Shown here one piece after another: positions 38,063 through 49,583 of a stretch of DNA of 64,000 nt. Below the pieces are notes generated by a model. That model made no database searches and was not told where the DNA came from. It saw nothing but the letters and a program-made list of their open reading frames with translations. Every line of letters begins with the position of its first letter. Positions within the stretch are counted from its first letter, which is position 1. Source of the DNA: Aurantimonas marina. Lineage in GTDB: Bacteria > Pseudomonadota > Alphaproteobacteria > Rhizobiales > Rhizobiaceae. Both the position numbers and the translations under genes were made by a program. The DNA is taken from positions 1 to 64,000 of the forward strand of contig NZ_JADDXW010000002.1 in NCBI RefSeq assembly GCF_017183135.1, written 5' to 3'.

Positions 38063-38866
38063 TCAGTCCAGATAGGTCTTGAGCGACTGCCAGATGGCGT
38101 CAACCGTATCGAGATAGACTGGATGCCGGCGGATCGCGTCGGCATCGCCGTCGCGATTGATATCCGGCTCGATGATCTCGGCGATCCGGCCCGGCCGTGG
38201 CGACAGAAGCACGATGCGGTCGGAGACGTAGACCGCCTCCTCGATCGAATGGGTGACGAAGATGAAGGTCTTGTTCTCGTTGGCGACCAGCGTCAGCAGA
38301 TCCTCCTGGAACTTGCGGCGCGTCTGCTCGTCGACGGCCGAGAACGGCTCGTCCATCATTAGGACGTCCGCATCGACCGACAGCGCCCGCGCGAGGCCGA
38401 CCCGCTGGCGCATACCACCGGACAGCTCATGCGGATAGCGCTCCTCGAAGCCGCCGAGGCCAACCTGGGTGATGTATTTGCGGGAAACCTCCTCGCGATC
38501 GGCCTTCGACATGCCGCGCAATTCGAGGCCGAAGGCGACATTGCGCAGTACCGTTGCCCACGGCATCAGCGCGAAATCCTGGAACACGAAGGCGCGTTCT
38601 GGACCGGGGCCGGAGACGGGCCGATCGTTCACCAGAACCTCGCCCGCGGTCGCCGGTAGAAGCCCGGCGATGATCTTCAAAAGCGTCGTCTTCCCGCAAC
38701 CGGACGGGCCAAGCAGCGAGGTGAGTTGGCCGCGGGGAAAGTCGACGCTGACATCTTTCAGCGCCTGGACCCCGCCAGCATAGAGTTTGCTGACATTGCG
38801 GACGGCGACGACGGAATCGGTGACGGGTGACGGAGTCGCAAAGGCAAGTGGAGCGATGGCGTTCAC
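38063..38866 (-). CDS. ABC transporter ATP-binding protein, NitT/TauT family
   Basis: A 267-residue ATPase powering uptake. Walker A LLGPSGCGKTTLLK, Q-loop FVFQDFALMPW, signature LSGGMRQRVGLARAL, Walker B ADVLMMDEPFSAVD and the switch His in FVTHSIEEAV are all present. The stop of the first permease overlaps its start by 4 nt, so translation is coupled. It would pair with the two permeases and the binding protein here. Confidence 0.93.
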   Translation of the reverse strand: MNAIAPLAFATPSPVTDSVVAVRNVSKLYAGGVQALKDVSVDFPRGQLTSLLGPSGCGKTTLLKIIAGLLPATAGEVLVNDRPVSGPGPERAFVFQDFALMPWATVLRNVAFGLELRGMSKADREEVSRKYITQVGLGGFEERYPHELSGGMRQRVGLARALSVDADVLMMDEPFSAVDEQTRRKFQEDLLTLVANENKTFIFVTHSIEEAVYVSDRIVLLSPRPGRIAEIIEPDINRDGDADAIRRHPVYLDTVDAIWQSLKTYLD

Positions 38867-39741
38867 GAAATGGCTCGCTTCTCGGGTCTGAAGATCGTGA
38901 CCTCGACGCGCTCGATCAGTTCGATGAACAGCACGGAAAACACGATGATGGACAGGATGGCGGCATACATGCCGGGATAGTTCGCGATGGAGCGGTTGTA
39001 GGTGATCAGGTCGCCGACACCGGTCGGGGTGATCAAGAGTTCAGCGAGGATTGCGCCGATGAAGCCCGACGCGGCGCCGAGCCGAAGACCGGCGAAGATC
39101 ACCGGGCTGGCCGCCGGCAGGATGATCCGCGTGATCACCTTCCAGCGCGGGGCGAGAAACGAGCGTCCCATCTCGACCAGCGACGCGGGCGTATGACGGA
39201 CCGCGGCATAGGAGTTCAGCGCGATCACTGGCATCGCCATGATGCAGACGACGATGGTCTTCGACGTCAGTCCGATGCCGTAGGAGAACACGATCAGCGG
39301 GATGAGCGCGGCGAGCGGCGCTGCCTGCGCGACGATGAAGATCGGCGAGGCCACCCATTCAGCCTTGGAGTTGAGACCCATGGCGACCCCGACCGCAACG
39401 CCGAAGATGGCGGAAATGACAAGACCGAGTATCAGCGGCTGCAACGTGATCGAGAAGGCGGTGATCAGCGAGCCGTCGGCCAGCATCTCCCAGAGCGCGG
39501 CCATCGTTTCGGTGAAGGTCGGAAAGGCCGGACTGATCGGAACAAGGCCGGCCCATTGCCACGCGACACAGAACACGATCACCGAAAGAATCCGCAGGGT
39601 CAGCGGATGGGTCAGGAAAGTATATGCCGCATTGGGCTGCCGGTCTCGGAGAGCGGACGGTTGCCCGCCCATTGCGACGGGCAGGAACCGGGAGAGGCGG
39701 AGCCCGGCAGGCTCCATCCCCATGTCGCGATGCTCAGCCAC
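38863..39741 (-). CDS. ABC transporter permease, NitT/TauT family (first permease)
   Basis: 292 residues with a hydrophilic N-terminus of about 45 residues and six helices after it. The EAA-type loop is MGRSFLAPRWKVITRIILPAA-like near residue 190. It overlaps the binding-protein gene by 8 nt and the ATPase gene by 4 nt. It is distinct from the second permease, pointing to a heteromeric channel. Confidence 0.88.
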   Translation of the reverse strand: MAEHRDMGMEPAGLRLSRFLPVAMGGQPSALRDRQPNAAYTFLTHPLTLRILSVIVFCVAWQWAGLVPISPAFPTFTETMAALWEMLADGSLITAFSITLQPLILGLVISAIFGVAVGVAMGLNSKAEWVASPIFIVAQAAPLAALIPLIVFSYGIGLTSKTIVVCIMAMPVIALNSYAAVRHTPASLVEMGRSFLAPRWKVITRIILPAASPVIFAGLRLGAASGFIGAILAELLITPTGVGDLITYNRSIANYPGMYAAILSIIVFSVLFIELIERVEVTIFRPEKRAIS

Positions 39742-40723
39742 CGAGCTTCTGCTCCGCGCGCTGCAGCGGCCCGAGGTCCCAGAAATCCTCGACCTTCAGG
39801 CTGTCGGCCGGACCGTCGAGCTGGCCTGCCTTGGTATAGAACTCGAAATCGGCCTTCGCGGTGTCCATGCCGCCCTGGGGGTCGAACAGGCCGTTCTCCA
39901 CGCCCTCGGTATAGAAGGGCGTAACCTCGTCGAGAATTTCCTGCGGCTGGTCGGAGAGCAGGTCGCGCTTGGCTCTTTCGGTTTCGATGACGGAAGGATC
40001 CGCATTCATCTCCTTCCACAGTCCCAGCAACTCCTCGACCAGGAGATCCGCCTGTTCCGGATTGTCGGTCAGCCATTGCTGAGAGGCGAAGATCAGTTCG
40101 TCGCTCGGCTTGGCGTCGAGGCCGGGCAGAACGTGGAACTTGTCGCCGGCTTTCGCCATCAGAATGTTCTTGTTGGCGAGATCGACGATTGTCGCGTTGA
40201 TCGTACCGTTCATCATCGCGATGATGCGGTTCTCCGATCCGGGGACGTAATTGCGCTGACCGAATTCGATCCCTTCGCGGTCGGCGATGATGTTACCGAT
40301 CGCCTCGGTGCCCGTGCCGCGCGCATGGAAGGTGAACGGCTCGCCGTCGAGATCCTTCCAGCTCTGGTATTCATTCGACGCGACCGGGAAGAACACCAGC
40401 CGCGACATCTGGAAGACGGCGCGTAGCGGCACCTTGGCCTTCTGGATGATCGTGTAGGGCGTGCCGACGCCGATGTCGGCCTGGCCGCTGACCAGCGCCT
40501 GGATCGCCAGTTCCTCCTCCGCGAAGGACGTCAGTTCGTAGTCGAGGCCTTTTTCCTTGGCCCGGTCGAGCGCGACGAGGAACGCCAGCGTTTCCACCGA
40601 CACCACATCGCCGAGCGCGACGCGGACCTTTTCCTGGGCGCTGGCCGCCGGAATGCCGAAACCAATCGTCGCGGCAACAGCCCCTGCGACGAGTGTGCCG
40701 GTCATCTTCGTCCAAATTCTCAT
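39734..40723 (-). CDS. ABC transporter substrate-binding protein, NMT1/TauA-like
   Basis: A 329-residue periplasmic binding protein with signal peptide (TLVAGAVAATIGFGIPAASA, cleavage ASA). The mature part has the NMT1/THI5/TauA pattern: DVVSVETLAFLVALDRAKEKG, then QALVSGQADIGVG. It delivers a small organic solute to the transporter. The ATG at 40723 has GGGAGG 8 nt upstream. It is first in the operon binding protein-permease-ATPase-permease-FAH hydrolase, divergent from a GntR gene. The substrate is unknown; the hydrolase suggests an organic acid or aromatic derivative. Confidence 0.88.
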   Translation of the reverse strand: MRIWTKMTGTLVAGAVAATIGFGIPAASAQEKVRVALGDVVSVETLAFLVALDRAKEKGLDYELTSFAEEELAIQALVSGQADIGVGTPYTIIQKAKVPLRAVFQMSRLVFFPVASNEYQSWKDLDGEPFTFHARGTGTEAIGNIIADREGIEFGQRNYVPGSENRIIAMMNGTINATIVDLANKNILMAKAGDKFHVLPGLDAKPSDELIFASQQWLTDNPEQADLLVEELLGLWKEMNADPSVIETERAKRDLLSDQPQEILDEVTPFYTEGVENGLFDPQGGMDTAKADFEFYTKAGQLDGPADSLKVEDFWDLGPLQRAEQKLGG

Positions 40724-40798
40724 GATGTCCTCCCAATTGGCTTGTTTCGGTTGCTGCCTTCTAAGTGCCGCACCGGCCGCTGACGGGCCAATCTCTTG

Positions 40799-40813
40799 CC
40801 AATACACGATTGG
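40799..40813. promoter_or_regulatory. Candidate operator for the divergent GntR regulator
   Basis: The inverted repeat CCAAT-ACACG-ATTGG sits in the 108-bp gap between the ABC operon start (40723) and the GntR start (40832). The position suits a repressor acting on both promoters. A related hairpin, AACCAA-n8-TTGGTT, lies after the gntR gene at about 41642-41661. Confidence 0.5.
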
Positions 40814-40831
40814 TTAAGGCATAAGGCATGA

Positions 40832-41605
40832 ATGATCAAGACAAAATCAACTGACAGAACTCGCAAACCGGGCGAAATGATAGTGTCCGAGCCGGGAGTC
40901 TTCCCGCCGCCAGCGACCGATCGCAACGGTGGGCAGAGCGCGTTGGTGCAGCTACGCGCCTACCTCGCGCAGAAGGAGTTCGCCCTCAATGCGCGGCTGC
41001 CGCCGGAACGCGAACTGGCGGAACTGGTCGGTGTGTCGCGCGGAGACCTCCGCAAGGCGCTGGCCGTGCTGGAGGAGCAGGGCGAACTCTGGCGCCACGT
41101 CGGCAAGGGCACGTTCGTCGGTGCTCGCCCGGTCGCCGAACTGGCCTCCGTCGCGATGATCGCCGATCAGACGAGCCCCGCCGAGGTGATGCGGGCGCGC
41201 CTGGTCATCGAGCCGGAACTCGCGCGCGAGGCCGCGTTGCACGCCACCACCGACGACATCCGCGCCCTGCGGCTCTGCGTTTCCGGCGCGCGCCGGGCCG
41301 AGACCTGGCGGCAATACGAAAACTGGGACAACCGGCTGCACCGCACGATCGCGGAGGCCGGCAAGAATGCCCTGCTTCTCGCCGTTTTCGACACGATTAA
41401 CCTCGTCCGGCGCACGGTGGTATGGGGTCGCCTGCGGACCGATCTCCCGCACCCGCCCGCCGACCACCACAGTTTCGCCGAGCACGAATTGATCGTGGAT
41501 GCGATCGAGGAACGCAATCTCGTGGCCGCTGCCACCGGCATGCGGCTGCATCTTCAGCACGTCCAGACAGACCTGATCGCCCGCCACCAATCAGCGGCGG
41601 AGTGA
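40832..41605 (+). CDS. GntR-family regulator, FadR/FCD subfamily
   Basis: 257 residues. A winged helix-turn-helix (about 35-100) has [30 protein letters not shown] with the family's typical spacing. The C-terminal FCD ligand domain (about 115-245) contains [27 protein letters not shown] and EHELIVDAI, with His and Asp residues that bind a metal and an organic acid in relatives. It is divergent from the ABC/FAH operon and most likely represses it until the substrate is present. Start at 40832 with AAGG upstream; an ATG at 40877 is an alternative. Confidence 0.88.
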   Translation: MIKTKSTDRTRKPGEMIVSEPGVFPPPATDRNGGQSALVQLRAYLAQKEFALNARLPPERELAELVGVSRGDLRKALAVLEEQGELWRHVGKGTFVGARPVAELASVAMIADQTSPAEVMRARLVIEPELAREAALHATTDDIRALRLCVSGARRAETWRQYENWDNRLHRTIAEAGKNALLLAVFDTINLVRRTVVWGRLRTDLPHPPADHHSFAEHELIVDAIEERNLVAAATGMRLHLQHVQTDLIARHQSAAE

Positions 41606-41641
41606 CCGTGAGAAGCGATCGACTCTCGGAACCGAAGCTCT

Positions 41642-41661
41642 AACCAATCCTCTTTTGGTTT
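41642..41661. terminator. Small hairpin between convergent gntR and nadD
   Basis: AACCAA pairs with TTGGTT around about 8 nt in the 71-bp gap. It may be a weak terminator for both genes. It also resembles the CCAAT/ATTGG operator candidate and could be a second binding site. Confidence 0.35.
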
Positions 41662-41676
41662 ACACCATCCAGCGGT

Positions 41677-42327
41677 CTACCCTGCCTGGCCGCCATTCCT
41701 CAGGAGCGTCGAGGAGACCGGCGAGCGAGGACCGTGCAGGAACACCCAGGCCGGCGGCTTTCTGAACGGCAGCGCCGCTGCCTCCCGCTCCGTCAGTCGT
41801 GCGCGGGCGAAGGCCTGCGCCATCGGCGCCGACAGGACCGAGAGCGTCGATCCCGGCCGGTCGACCACGGCGATCGGGAACGTCTCGGCGATCCGCCGCC
41901 AATCCTGCCAGCGGTGGAAGGAAGCAAAGCTGTCGGCGCCCATGATCCAGACGAAGTGAACGCCGGGACGCTTTCTGTGCAGAAGCGCCAGAGTGTCGGC
42001 CGTATAGCGGATGCGATGCGCCGCCTCGAAGGCCGTGACATGGATCCGAGGCCCGCCGGCCAGCGCCTCGACCGCCGCCAACCTCTCGCTCAGCGGGCGC
42101 AAATGGCCGTGGTCCTTCAGCGGATTTCCGGGCGTGACCATCCACCAGATGCGGTCGAGCCGAAGGCGACGCCGGGCGATCTCGGCAACCATGCGATGGC
42201 CCTGATGCGGCGGATTGAACGAACCGCCGAACAGCCCGATGACCATGCCGGGCTCGGTGTGCGGCATGGCGAGCGCCGCCGGATCGACGCCATCAGGCCA
42301 ACCGGCGCTCATGTCGGGCTGCGTCAC
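41677..42327 (-). CDS. nadD: Nicotinate-nucleotide adenylyltransferase
   Basis: A 216-residue enzyme joining ATP and nicotinate mononucleotide to deamido-NAD in NAD synthesis. The nucleotidyltransferase motif [16 protein letters not shown] is near residue 34, and the C-terminal motif [13 protein letters not shown] contains the ISSTALR-like signature. Its ATG at 42327 overlaps the proA stop, so it is the last gene of obg-proB-proA-nadD. In many rhizobia rsfS follows nadD; here the GntR/ABC block follows instead. Confidence 0.93.
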   Translation of the reverse strand: MTQPDMSAGWPDGVDPAALAMPHTEPGMVIGLFGGSFNPPHQGHRMVAEIARRRLRLDRIWWMVTPGNPLKDHGHLRPLSERLAAVEALAGGPRIHVTAFEAAHRIRYTADTLALLHRKRPGVHFVWIMGADSFASFHRWQDWRRIAETFPIAVVDRPGSTLSVLSAPMAQAFARARLTEREAAALPFRKPPAWVFLHGPRSPVSSTLLRNGGQAG

Positions 42328-43610
42328 GGGCGGGTCTGGCCGGTCCCACGGACGCGGTAGTTGAAGCTCGTCAGCTGCTCGACGCCGACCGGGCCGCGCG
42401 CGTGCATCTTGCCGGTGGCGATGCCGATTTCCGCGCCCATGCCGAACTCGCCGCCATCGGCGAACTGAGTCGAGGCGTTGTGCAGAAGGATCGCCGAATC
42501 GACGCCGGCGAAGAACGCCGCCGCCACGGCCGCGTCGGCGGTCACGATCGCCTCGGTGTGGTGGGACGAATGCCGCTCGATATGGGCGACCGCCCCGTCC
42601 ACGCCGTCGACCAGGGCGACCGAAATGATCGCGTCGAGATACTCGGTGTCGAAATCCTCCTCGCTAGCGGGCTCGGCGGTCGGATAGCGCTGGCGCACCT
42701 CGTCGGTGGCCCGGATTTCGCATCCCGCCGTGCGCAGCGCCTCGAGAATCGGCAGGAGATGGGTGTTCGCCGCCGCCCGGTCCACCAGCAGCGTTTCGGC
42801 CGCGCCGCAGATGCCTGTCCGCCGCATCTTCGAATTGACGACGACATCGATCGCCATGCCGAGGTCGGCGGCACCGTCGACATAGACGTGACACAGACCT
42901 TCCAGATGCGCGAAGACCGGCACCCGCGCCTCGTCCTGGACGCGGGCGACGAGCGAGCGGCCGCCGCGCGGCACGATCACGTCGATGGCACCGTCGAGGC
43001 CTTTCAGCATCGCGCCGACGGCGGCGCGGTCGGTCGAGGGCACGATCTGGATCGCGTCCTCCGGCAGACCGGCGCGAGCAAGCCCGGCGGCCAGCGCGGC
43101 GCGGACCGCGGCCGAGGACCTGGCCGAATCAGAGCCGCCACGCAGGATCACCGAATTGCCGGACTTCAGACAAAGCGCGCCGGCATCGGCGGTGACGTTC
43201 GGCCGGCTCTCATAGATGACGCCGACGACGCCAAGCGGCGTCCGCACCCGCTCGATCTGGAGACCGTTGGGCCGTTCCCAGGCGGCGGTCGTCGCACCGA
43301 CGGGGTCCGGCAGCGCGGCGACCGCGCGAATACCGTCGGCGATCGCGCCGAGACGCGCCTTGTCCAGCGTCAGCCGGTCGATGAAGGAGGCGGCCATGCC
43401 GCTTTCCTTCGCCCGCTCGATATCGGCGCGGTTTTCGCTCAGGATCGTCTCCCGCGACTGCAGGATCGAATCCGCCATCGCCTCCAGCGCGGCGTTCTTT
43501 GCTTCCGTCGGCGCCGTGGCAAGGCTACGCGCGGCACGGCGCGCGCGCTGGCCGATCATGGCCATCAACGCTTCGATCGAGCCCGCCTCCGTTGCACTCC
43601 TGTCGAGCAT
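42324..43610 (-). CDS. proA: Gamma-glutamyl phosphate reductase
   Basis: A 428-residue enzyme reducing gamma-glutamyl phosphate with NADPH in proline synthesis. Aldehyde-dehydrogenase-like motifs: [20 protein letters not shown] and [16 protein letters not shown]; the catalytic Cys is in [14 protein letters not shown]. Start ATG at 43610 with AGAGGTGG upstream; a GTG at 43640 would overlap proB. ProB and ProA act as a complex. Confidence 0.95.
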   Translation of the reverse strand: MLDRSATEAGSIEALMAMIGQRARRAARSLATAPTEAKNAALEAMADSILQSRETILSENRADIERAKESGMAASFIDRLTLDKARLGAIADGIRAVAALPDPVGATTAAWERPNGLQIERVRTPLGVVGVIYESRPNVTADAGALCLKSGNSVILRGGSDSARSSAAVRAALAAGLARAGLPEDAIQIVPSTDRAAVGAMLKGLDGAIDVIVPRGGRSLVARVQDEARVPVFAHLEGLCHVYVDGAADLGMAIDVVVNSKMRRTGICGAAETLLVDRAAANTHLLPILEALRTAGCEIRATDEVRQRYPTAEPASEEDFDTEYLDAIISVALVDGVDGAVAHIERHSSHHTEAIVTADAAVAAAFFAGVDSAILLHNASTQFADGGEFGMGAEIGIATGKMHARGPVGVEQLTSFNYRVRGTGQTRP

Positions 43611-43636
43611 GTCCACCTCTTCGCTCTTCGTCCTGT

Positions 43637-45930
<2,294 letters not shown>

Positions 45931-45938
45931 TCATCGGT

Positions 45939-46523
45939 TCAATATGGCGCGAGGCCAGCCCGGCTCTTGGCGAAGGTCACATTCGAGTTAGCAAGCGGAA
46001 TCCCGAATTTCGAGACAATGACGTGGTTGGCGATCGTGCCATCCGCGCGACCGGTCATTTCGTGGCGAAAATGCAGAAGCGTGCTCCCGCCGCCGGGCGC
46101 ATAGCCATCATAGTCGAGAACGGCGCCATTCTTCGTCTGAACGCCGACCACCGGCATCGGCCGCCCGAGCTTGCCCGTCTTCAGCTCCGTTGTGACGGTT
46201 CCGCCGTAAAGGCCTGGCCCGATCCGCACCAGATCCCAGCGCTGCAGGCGCTTGCCATCGGCAAAGGCAAAACGCTCGTCGAGCCGGAACCGGTCGCCCG
46301 TCTGCTCGCCGTCGAATTCGGCCGTGAAAGCCTCGGTGAAAACCAGGGCCGTGGTCACCGTGCCCTTCGAGACCGACTTGCCTTCGAAGAAATCCGGCAG
46401 CGACAGGCCGTCCGGATCGGGTTCGGGAAGCACGCCGCAGCCGCCGAGGACGGTAAGACCAAGCAGCGGCACGACGAGAATAGTCCGCGCCGTTTTCCCT
46501 CGCCGTCTACGAGTGCGGATCAT
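45939..46523 (-). CDS. DUF3833-like lipoprotein
   Basis: 194 residues with a lipobox LTVLGGC after a basic N-terminus (RTRRRRGKTAR). The mature part has the DUF3833 pattern: FFEGKSVSKG, LDERFAFADG, LQRWDLVR and HVIVSKFGIPLA. Function of the family is unknown; it is probably anchored in a membrane facing the periplasm. Its ATG at 46523 overlaps the GNAT stop as ATGA, so the two are one transcription unit. Confidence 0.78.
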   Translation of the reverse strand: MIRTRRRRGKTARTILVVPLLGLTVLGGCGVLPEPDPDGLSLPDFFEGKSVSKGTVTTALVFTEAFTAEFDGEQTGDRFRLDERFAFADGKRLQRWDLVRIGPGLYGGTVTTELKTGKLGRPMPVVGVQTKNGAVLDYDGYAPGGGSTLLHFRHEMTGRADGTIANHVIVSKFGIPLANSNVTFAKSRAGLAPY

Positions 46524-47098
46524 TTGCCGCCCCACGCCTTCAGAGCGGTCCAGGCGCCCCGATCGAGATGATAATCCTCGGTCGATACGCGGCCCGCGCA
46601 AACGGAATCCAAAATGCCCATCCGACGCATCTGGAATCCGCATTTCTCCAGAACGCGGCGCGAAGCAGCGTTGATCACCCGGCACCGCGCCCAGACGCAT
46701 TCGATGTCCGACGAGACGAAGGCGAAATCGACGAAGGCCTGGGCCGCTTCGGTGCCGTAGCCCCTGCCCCAATGGTCGGCGCCGAACCAGTATCCCAACT
46801 CGACGGCGCGACCATCCCGGTGGGGCTTCAGTCCGGCCACACCGACCAGACACCCGTTCGAGACGAGAGTTACGGCGCGGACGAACTCGTCGCCGGGCTT
46901 GGCGATAAAGGCTTTGGCGTCGGCGAGCGAATAGGGATGGGGAATCCGCGCAGTCATCATCGCGATCTGCTTGTCACCGGCCTGCCGGGCGATTTCGGCA
47001 GCATCCGCCGCGATCACCTTGCGCATCACCAGCCGGGTGGTTCTGATCCGACGTTCGTCGTTTTCGAAGGGACTCGTGTCCAGACTGTCCTCGGTCAT
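46520..47098 (-). CDS. GNAT-family N-acetyltransferase (RimJ/RimL-like)
   Basis: 192 residues. Acetyl-CoA-binding motif ELGYWFGADHWGRGYGTEA near residue 105, then SRRVLEKCGFQ near 155, matching the RimJ/RimL protein-acetyltransferase branch. These enzymes often acetylate ribosomal protein N-termini, which fits the position between rpmA and obg, but the target is unknown. The ATG at 47098 is preceded by AGGAAGG. Confidence 0.85.
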   Translation of the reverse strand: MTEDSLDTSPFENDERRIRTTRLVMRKVIAADAAEIARQAGDKQIAMMTARIPHPYSLADAKAFIAKPGDEFVRAVTLVSNGCLVGVAGLKPHRDGRAVELGYWFGADHWGRGYGTEAAQAFVDFAFVSSDIECVWARCRVINAASRRVLEKCGFQMRRMGILDSVCAGRVSTEDYHLDRGAWTALKAWGGK

Positions 47099-47121
47099 CG
47101 CATCGTCCTTCCTGAGACGCG

Positions 47122-47153
47122 AAAAGGGGAGATGGCGGTCCATCTCCCCTTTT
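47122..47153 (-). terminator. Rho-independent terminator after rpmA
   Basis: A perfect 14-bp stem (47122-47135 with 47140-47153, core GGGGAGATGG) closes a 4-nt loop. Its outer arms are AAAA and TTTT, giving a T-run in either direction. It lies 77 nt past the rpmA stop and just before the GNAT start. Confidence 0.88.
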
Positions 47154-47229
47154 GTCGCTCTGAGGTCCGATGCGTCTCGGAGGGATCAGAGGGCCGGGTC
47201 GTTGGAACGCCGGCGCTCTGAAGCTCCGG

Positions 47230-47499
47230 TCACTCGGCGGCTTCTGCTTTCGGCAGTACGGCTACGTAGGTTCGCCCGTTCGCCTTGTGCTGGAACGCGA
47301 CGTTACCCTCGGCCTTGGCGAAGAGCGTGTGATCCTTGCCGATGCCGACATTCGCGCCCGGATGCCAGCGCGTGCCGCGCTGCCGGATGAGAATGTTGCC
47401 GGGAATCACGGCTTCGCCGCCGAACTTCTTCACGCCGAGGCGCTTGGATTCGGAATCGCGACCGTTGCGCGAAGAGCCGCCTGCTTTCTTATGTGCCAT
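47230..47499 (-). CDS. rpmA: 50S ribosomal protein L27 (bL27)
   Basis: An 89-residue bL27, whose N-terminal tail reaches the peptidyl-transferase centre. [18 protein letters not shown] and GVKKFGGE are the universal L27 start. [20 protein letters not shown] is highly conserved. AAGGAG lies before the ATG at 47499. It follows rplU by 61 bp. Confidence 0.98.
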   Translation of the reverse strand: MAHKKAGGSSRNGRDSESKRLGVKKFGGEAVIPGNILIRQRGTRWHPGANVGIGKDHTLFAKAEGNVAFQHKANGRTYVAVLPKAEAAE

Positions 47500-47560
47500 C
47501 GTCTGTCTCCTTGCCTGTCAGGCTACCGGATCGGGTTCGCGGTAAAAATCCGCCCCGGTC

Positions 47561-48250
47561 TTATTTCTTCGCCAGCTCTTTAGCCTGCTCGCGCCAATCT
47601 TCGATCTGGGCGGCACTGAACGGCATATGCTCGTCGATCTGCGCCACGTCCTTGTCGCTCAGCTTGGCGATCTGGGCAAAGGTGGTGATGCCCTGCTCGT
47701 TGAGCTGCTTCTCGGCGACCGGACCGATGCCCTTGATCGTGGTCAGCTTGTCGGCATCGCCCTTCGGCGCGGTGAACAGGGTCGCCGACGGGGATGCGGC
47801 TGCCTGCTTCGGCTCCGCCGCCGTCTCGGCGACCTTCACCGGCTTCGCGGCTTCCTCGGTCGCCTTGGCTGGCTTAGCCTTTTCCTCGACAGGCTTCGCG
47901 GCCTTGGCAGGCTTCGTCCGGGCGGCCGACATCTTCGACGGCGCCTTGCCGTCGGTCAGGATCTCGGCGACGCGGATCAGCGTCAGATCCTGGCGATGGC
48001 CGCGCGAACGCTTGGAGTTCTGCCGGCGGCGCTTCTTGAAGGAGATGACCTTCTTGCCGCGCGTCTGGCCGATGATCTCGGCGGTGACGGAGGCGCCCGC
48101 GACGAACGGCGCGCCGATGGTCGAGCCGACCATCAGCACTTCCTTGAAGGTCACGAGATCGCCGGCCTCGCCAGGCAAACGCTCGATGGTGAACTGGTCT
48201 TCGGGGACAACGCGGTACTGCTTGCCACCGGTCTTGATGACTGCGAACAT
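47561..48250 (-). CDS. rplU: 50S ribosomal protein L21 (bL21) with C-terminal helix-hairpin-helix extension
   Basis: 229 residues. Residues 1-105 are a standard bL21: [14 protein letters not shown], then [17 protein letters not shown] and [10 protein letters not shown] Lys/Ala/Glu-rich linker of about 65 residues follows. The tail (about 170-229) holds [19 protein letters not shown] and [16 protein letters not shown], a helix-hairpin-helix-like module. Such L21 fusions are known in Rhizobiales; the tail's role is not known. Start 48250; upstream open frame is not family sequence. Confidence 0.95.
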   Translation of the reverse strand: MFAVIKTGGKQYRVVPEDQFTIERLPGEAGDLVTFKEVLMVGSTIGAPFVAGASVTAEIIGQTRGKKVISFKKRRRQNSKRSRGHRQDLTLIRVAEILTDGKAPSKMSAARTKPAKAAKPVEEKAKPAKATEEAAKPVKVAETAAEPKQAAASPSATLFTAPKGDADKLTTIKGIGPVAEKQLNEQGITTFAQIAKLSDKDVAQIDEHMPFSAAQIEDWREQAKELAKK

Positions 48251-48554
48251 TTTATCTCCGTTCGTTCGATCGGCTCTCGCACCCTGAAAGGTCCGGGCCA
48301 TCTTCTTGTCAGTCGGTTGCGAAGTGGGCGAAAACAAACGGGCGCGGTCAAGCCACGCCCCAATTTGATGCCCGTCACTAGCGGGCCGGGTCCTCAAGGT
48401 CAAGTCAACTTTGACGGCCTTGAGGTCGATCGTTTGCTTGCCTTCCACGCGCCGAATATGGGATCGACAATGGTCATGACCCCGTCACCTCGGCACATGC
48501 GGCATTGTCGCAGTCTGTCGTGCCGCGCAGACAGCAGGAGAACAGGACCCGATC
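48251..48554. other. Divergent promoter region between rplU and galE
   Basis: 304 bases carrying promoters for the ribosomal-protein operon (minus) and galE (plus). No terminator, riboswitch or specific regulator box was recognised. Confidence 0.5.
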
Positions 48555-49544
48555 ATGGCGATACTCGTCACCGGCGGCGCCGGCTATATCGGCAGTCACA
48601 TGGCCTGGGAACTCCTGGATCGCGGCGAGACCGTCGTCGTCCTCGACCGGCTATCGACCGGTTTCGACTGGGCGGTGCCGCCCGAGGCGCCACTGGTGGT
48701 CGGCGATGTCGGCGATGCCGACCTCCTCGATCGCACCATCGCGGCGCATGACATCGATGCCATCATCCATTTCGCCGGCTCGATCATCGTGCCGGAATCC
48801 GTCGCCGATCCGCTAAGCTATTACGAGAACAACACGGTCAGGTCGCGTGCGCTGATCGCGGCGGCGATCCGCAACGGCGTCAAGCATTTCATCTTTTCCT
48901 CGACCGCGGCGGTCTACGGCTCTCCGGCCACGATCCCGGTCACGGAAGACGCCGCCACGCGTCCGGAATCGCCCTATGGCTCATCCAAGCTGATGACCGA
49001 GATAATGCTGCGGGACACGGCCGCCGCGCATGATTTTTGCTATACCGCGCTGCGCTACTTCAACGTGGCGGGCGCCGACCCGTTGGGACGTACCGGCGAG
49101 TCGACCAGGGGCGCAACGCATCTGATCAAGGTCGCGTCCGAAACCGCTCTCGGCAGACGCGCCTTCCTCGAACTCTACGGCACCGATTATCCGACACCCG
49201 ACGGCACCTGCGTGCGCGACTACATCCATGTCACCGACCTCGTCAAAGCCCACTATCTGGCGCTCGAACGGCTGCGCGGCGGAGGGGGCAGCATGGTCGC
49301 CAATTGCGGCTACGGGCGCGGCTATTCGGTTCTGGAGGTTCTGAACGCCGTCAAGGACGTCGTCGGCAAGGACTTCGATATCCGCATAGAGGGCCGCAGG
49401 CCGGGCGACCCTGCCGCGATCGTCGCCGATCCATCTCGCGCGCAAAAGGAGCTCGGCTGGCGCGCCGAATACGACGATTTGCGCAAAATCGTCCACCATG
49501 CGCTCGACTGGGAACGCGCCCTCGCCCGCCGCAATCATCGGTGA
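48555..49544 (+). CDS. galE: UDP-glucose 4-epimerase
   Basis: A 329-residue extended SDR that interconverts UDP-glucose and UDP-galactose. NAD-binding GGAGYIGSH lies at residues 7-15. The catalytic Ser/Tyr/Lys triad is FSSTAAVYG with SPYGSSKLMTE. The GalE family features DYIHVTDLVKAHYLAL and RRPGDPAAIVADPSRAQ are present. Exact sugar-nucleotide specificity cannot be fixed from sequence. It converges with the sugar-acid operon. Confidence 0.9.
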   Translation: MAILVTGGAGYIGSHMAWELLDRGETVVVLDRLSTGFDWAVPPEAPLVVGDVGDADLLDRTIAAHDIDAIIHFAGSIIVPESVADPLSYYENNTVRSRALIAAAIRNGVKHFIFSSTAAVYGSPATIPVTEDAATRPESPYGSSKLMTEIMLRDTAAAHDFCYTALRYFNVAGADPLGRTGESTRGATHLIKVASETALGRRAFLELYGTDYPTPDGTCVRDYIHVTDLVKAHYLALERLRGGGGSMVANCGYGRGYSVLEVLNAVKDVVGKDFDIRIEGRRPGDPAAIVADPSRAQKELGWRAEYDDLRKIVHHALDWERALARRNHR

Positions 49545-49583
49545 TCGCGACCGGCGAGGTGGCGTCGTCATGGACGCCAGATG

